Shown in pieces: positions 26,049 through 27,874 of a stretch of 27,874 nucleotides of DNA. Source of the stretch: a virus; IMG/VR virus record IMGVR_UViG_3300037875_000242, positions 1-27,874 of that record; one strand, written 5' to 3'. The notes under the pieces were generated by a model. The model had not been told where the DNA came from and did no database searches. It saw only the letters and a program-made list of their open reading frames with translations. The position numbers and the translations under genes were made by a program. Each line of letters starts with the position of its first letter. Position 1 is the stretch's first letter.

Positions 26049-26802
26049 AAAAAAACTGGACCGTCATAGGGACAGTCACCTCCTCAGCATGAGCACACAA
26101 TGAACATTCAAAGTTGTATGACATATCAACATCTGGTGTGATATTTCTAAGGTGTTCTCTGAATGGCATTGAATCTACTGCCAATAAGCTGGTATCTACA
26201 AAGTTATTAATGAAAGCTCGTTCTGAATTTCCATTGACACTTGTAATCACTTTTTTCAGTCTGGTTGTGATATCACTTTCAACGTCGTTTTTACTAATTT
26301 TCTTTAGACCCTTGAGTTCGGCATCAATTTCACGTTCATCCTTTTGGGTGAGCAATTTGAATTTAATATCAATTTTCGACTTTGGAAGTGTTCAACTGAA
26401 TTCATTAATTCCTTTTTCAAGACCATCAAAACTGACAGCTTTTTCAACTAATAGGGTTAGATCGACACTATCCTTATTATGTTCTGAACATGCAGGACAA
26501 TCGACTTCAAAGTTATAATCTTTGCCATATCCTAATACGCGGGCCGCTACCATCAATGCATTTTTGTCTCCAATAAGCATTGAATCTAAATCAATAGATT
26601 TGTCAACTACGAGGGACTTTAATAACTTGTCAATAACCACCCCCCTTCTTATTAAGTTTTGTGATGTTAAAATATCTTCATCTTTTGCGGTCATATACCG
26701 CATCTCTAATTCGCCTGAGCTCAACGGATTATCTTCTGCATAGAAGAATCCTTTACTCGGAAGCGAAACAATTTCGCTAGGAAATTTCATTTCTTCGCTC
26801 AT
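26029..26802 (-). CDS. gp26-like baseplate protein / tail assembly protein (257 aa)
   Basis: 257 residues. The N-terminus EMKFPSEIVSLPSKGFFY, MRYMTAKDEDILTSQNLIRRG and two CxxC sites (FEVDCPAC, FECSLCAH) match the T4 baseplate protein family that includes gp26, and it ends MTVQFFWPSARV as its relatives do. TGA at 26392-26394 (residue 137) joins an ORF that would otherwise stop at NEFS to WTLPKSKIDIKFKLLTQKDE. AAAGGAG precedes the ATG; TAG ends it. Placed just ahead of the tape measure, it would correspond to the lambda G-type chaperone position, and the T7 run near its end could give the longer product. Confidence 0.86.
26049..26055 (-). other. T-run, candidate programmed frameshift site
   Basis: Codons read CAG TTT TTT TGG in the gp26 frame. 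A +1 shift (or -2 slip) here leaves TTT TTT and continues GGC CTT CCG, entering the 74-codon frame. An AGGAGG lies about 23 bases upstream, too far to be a classical stimulator. Confidence 0.6.
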
Positions 26803-26852
26803 AGTAACTCCTTTTGTTTTTGTTTGTTTTTGTTTGTTCTATTTAGAACCTC
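26803..26852 (-). promoter_or_regulatory. Gap before the gp26-like gene with CTAAATA
   Basis: About 50 bases. Minus strand has TCTAAATA, one mismatch from the T4 late promoter TATAAATA, followed by an A/C-rich leader of AAACAA repeats and AAAGGAG. A late start here is possible but rests on one short match. Confidence 0.25.
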
Positions 26853-27341
26853 TTATTTAAATTTCTTTGCATATTTAGACCAATTTTTCTTGGCGTGTTT
26901 CACAACTTTATCAAATCTTTTAGCATCTTCTTTTTGACGTTTTTTATTATCGTCGTGCCAATAATCACCCCACTCAATCCCATCATAATTTAATTTAAAT
27001 GGAACTTTATCTACCGTATAACTTCTTTCTTTGCCATCCCACTCACTCATTGAAATTTCACATTTGCCATTAAGTTCAACTCCAAATTGAAGAAATTTCT
27101 TTTCACCCATTTGAAAGCTTTTCCATAAATATATTCTAGTATTTCCTACTGAACCATATTGTTCATTTTGCATGTGCCAACCAAGCCCAGCCCCATGTGT
27201 TTGTTGGTATCTAAGTTGCATTTCATTGTCATTGTATGATTGAATAAGATCATCTGGAAGTGGTTTGGATTTTTTTGGAGCGTCCTTAATACTTGTAAAT
27301 TTCGGACCTTCCATTAAAGATGTGAGCTTGATGTGCTTCAT
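26853..27341 (-). CDS. Unknown protein of the tail module (162 aa)
   Basis: 162 residues; begins MKHIKLTSLMEGPKF, and has six TGG tryptophans and a basic C-terminal third (AKRFDKVVKHAKKNWSKYAKKFK). No family recognised. The ATG overlaps the TAA of the 142-aa gene (TAATG), so translation is coupled. The basic tail could bind nucleic acid, but that is inference. Rich in Trp, yet no TGA, so the codon choice is not uniform within the late block. Confidence 0.62.
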   Translation of the reverse strand: MKHIKLTSLMEGPKFTSIKDAPKKSKPLPDDLIQSYNDNEMQLRYQQTHGAGLGWHMQNEQYGSVGNTRIYLWKSFQMGEKKFLQFGVELNGKCEISMSEWDGKERSYTVDKVPFKLNYDGIEWGDYWHDDNKKRQKEDAKRFDKVVKHAKKNWSKYAKKFK

Positions 27342-27769
27342 TATCTAATCCATTTGGGGATAGATGGTCAGCGACTTATACGTGCATTATCTTTATTTTG
27401 CCAAAGAACGTCATCAACATCCCTTTTATCAAACCCAGTCAATTTCTTATATATTTTTTTCCACTCTTTAGTTTTGGGTTTAAGTTCTTCACCATTAGGA
27501 CCTATTAAATATCCTTCCAATGATTCAAGCTCTCAACCAGGTAATCCTCTCATTTGTATATGATCGGATGAAACCATCGGTTTCTTTTTCTTGCCTGAAG
27601 CTTTCCCAGCCGTAGTATCTTTTCCACCTACCCTGACTTTTGTAGAATCACGCATTTTATGCTTCTCTTTATATGCATCAAATTCGGCTTGATCTTTGAA
27701 ATCGATTTCATCCAATTCAACAAAATTTTCTCATTGTTTAGCTATTGATTCATATAATCCCTTTTTCAT
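27341..27769 (-). CDS. Unknown structural-region protein with three TGA codons (142 aa)
   Basis: 142 residues from ATG 27769 to TAA 27341. TGA at residues 13, 79 and 134 (27731, 27533, 27368) and three TGG tryptophans. FKDQAEFDAYKEKHKMR and the TKVRVGGKDTTAGKA stretch form a linker that recurs in many T4-like virion proteins from environmental phages, as I recall. The rest (PNGEELKPKTKEWKKIYKKLTGFDKRDVDDVLW) is unrecognised. Under the standard code the ATG would make only twelve residues, so the whole protein depends on TGA being sense. Confidence 0.78.
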
Positions 27770-27771
27770 TG

Positions 27772-27874
27772 TTATTCCCCAGCTTTTGCTTTATATGCTC
27801 CAGCGGCATGTTCAAAACCATTACCACCTGCAAATGTGATTAAAATCCATTTGGTTAGTTCAACCCATAATGTT
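27772..27874 (-). CDS. C-terminal end of an upstream gene
   Basis: 33 residues ending FEHAAGAYKAKAGE and TAA, running off the right edge. Two TGG tryptophans. Too little is visible to name it. The 142-aa gene begins three bases after its stop. Confidence 0.6.
   Translation of the reverse strand, partial: TLWVELTKWILITFAGGNGFEHAAGAYKAKAGE

Noticed and set aside
26049-26090. ATG 26090 as the normal start of the small frame after gp26
   Set aside because: It needs two TGA-Trp codons in the first nine, has no ribosome site, and its first twelve residues look like an out-of-frame shadow of gp26. Kept only as an alternative to frameshifting.
12258-27769. TGA as glycine (as in Absconditabacteria and Gracilibacteria) or selenocysteine
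   Set aside because: The residues around TGA in UvsX, the hub and the 138-aa protein favour Trp, and 29 selenocysteines without SECIS-like hairpins is implausible. Alignment is still the decisive test.
1-27874. Many plus-strand open frames, for example 5-232, 347-898, 2673-3188, 13299-13832 and 23141-23608
   Set aside because: Each lies opposite a well-supported minus-strand gene, lacks a ribosome site and has no recognisable protein. They are by-products of AT-rich codon use.
1-27874. CRISPR arrays, insertion sequences, integrase or attachment sites
   Set aside because: No regularly spaced repeats, transposase-like protein or flanking duplications were seen; the only long repeat is the 72-bp promoter copy.

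Overview
The window is part of a T4-like tailed-phage (myovirus) genome. Every gene I can support lies on the minus strand, so transcription runs from position 27874 towards 1. The genes are densely packed and AT-rich, with stop/start overlaps and good Shine-Dalgarno sites.

The main result is that TGA is read as tryptophan. Under the standard code several large structural genes shatter into fragments. If TGA is sense, every fragment joins without a frame change into one protein with a proper start, a Shine-Dalgarno site and a TAA or TAG end. By hand I count 29 in-frame TGA codons: 26 in the tail module and the gene that closes it, and 3 in the replication/accessory half. No gene needs TGA as its stop. 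TAG is kept as a real stop (for example the helicase, UvsX, the gp26-like gene). TGG is used alongside TGA: roughly 53 TGG to 26 TGA on the late side, and 53 to 3 on the early side. This resembles recoded phages whose late genes are interrupted under the standard code. No suppressor tRNA is visible here.

Layout, in transcription order. (1) 27874-15951, tail and baseplate: three unknown proteins, a gp26-like protein followed by an overlapping frame that looks joined by a programmed frameshift, two small proteins, a 900-aa tape measure, a 1084-aa baseplate/tube-initiator-like protein, a gp53-like wedge protein, an 815-aa hub-like protein and a 195-aa unknown. (2) 15914-12258: a divergent family-A DNA polymerase, a 631-aa possible PD-(D/E)XK nuclease and a 138-aa protein with two TGA codons, closed by a strong terminator at 12231-12252. 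(3) 12210-5784, early/accessory: small genes served by four near-identical sigma70-type promoters. It includes an HNH-RNA ligase fusion, polynucleotide kinase-phosphatase, and an HD (MESH1-like) hydrolase. (4) 5621-1, replication: gp32-like SSB, UvsX/RecA (with a TGA at codon 39), a FEN-type 5'-3' exonuclease, a DnaB/gp41 helicase, and the start of a class II ribonucleotide reductase that runs off the left edge.

The SSB, UvsX, helicase, exonuclease and reductase form a replication and recombination set. Kinase-phosphatase plus RNA ligase is the classical RNA-repair pair. If TGA reading is conditional in the host, the hub, tape measure, baseplate proteins and UvsX would all wait for it, while the other early genes would be made at once. 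Functions are assigned by reading motifs; no database search was possible.
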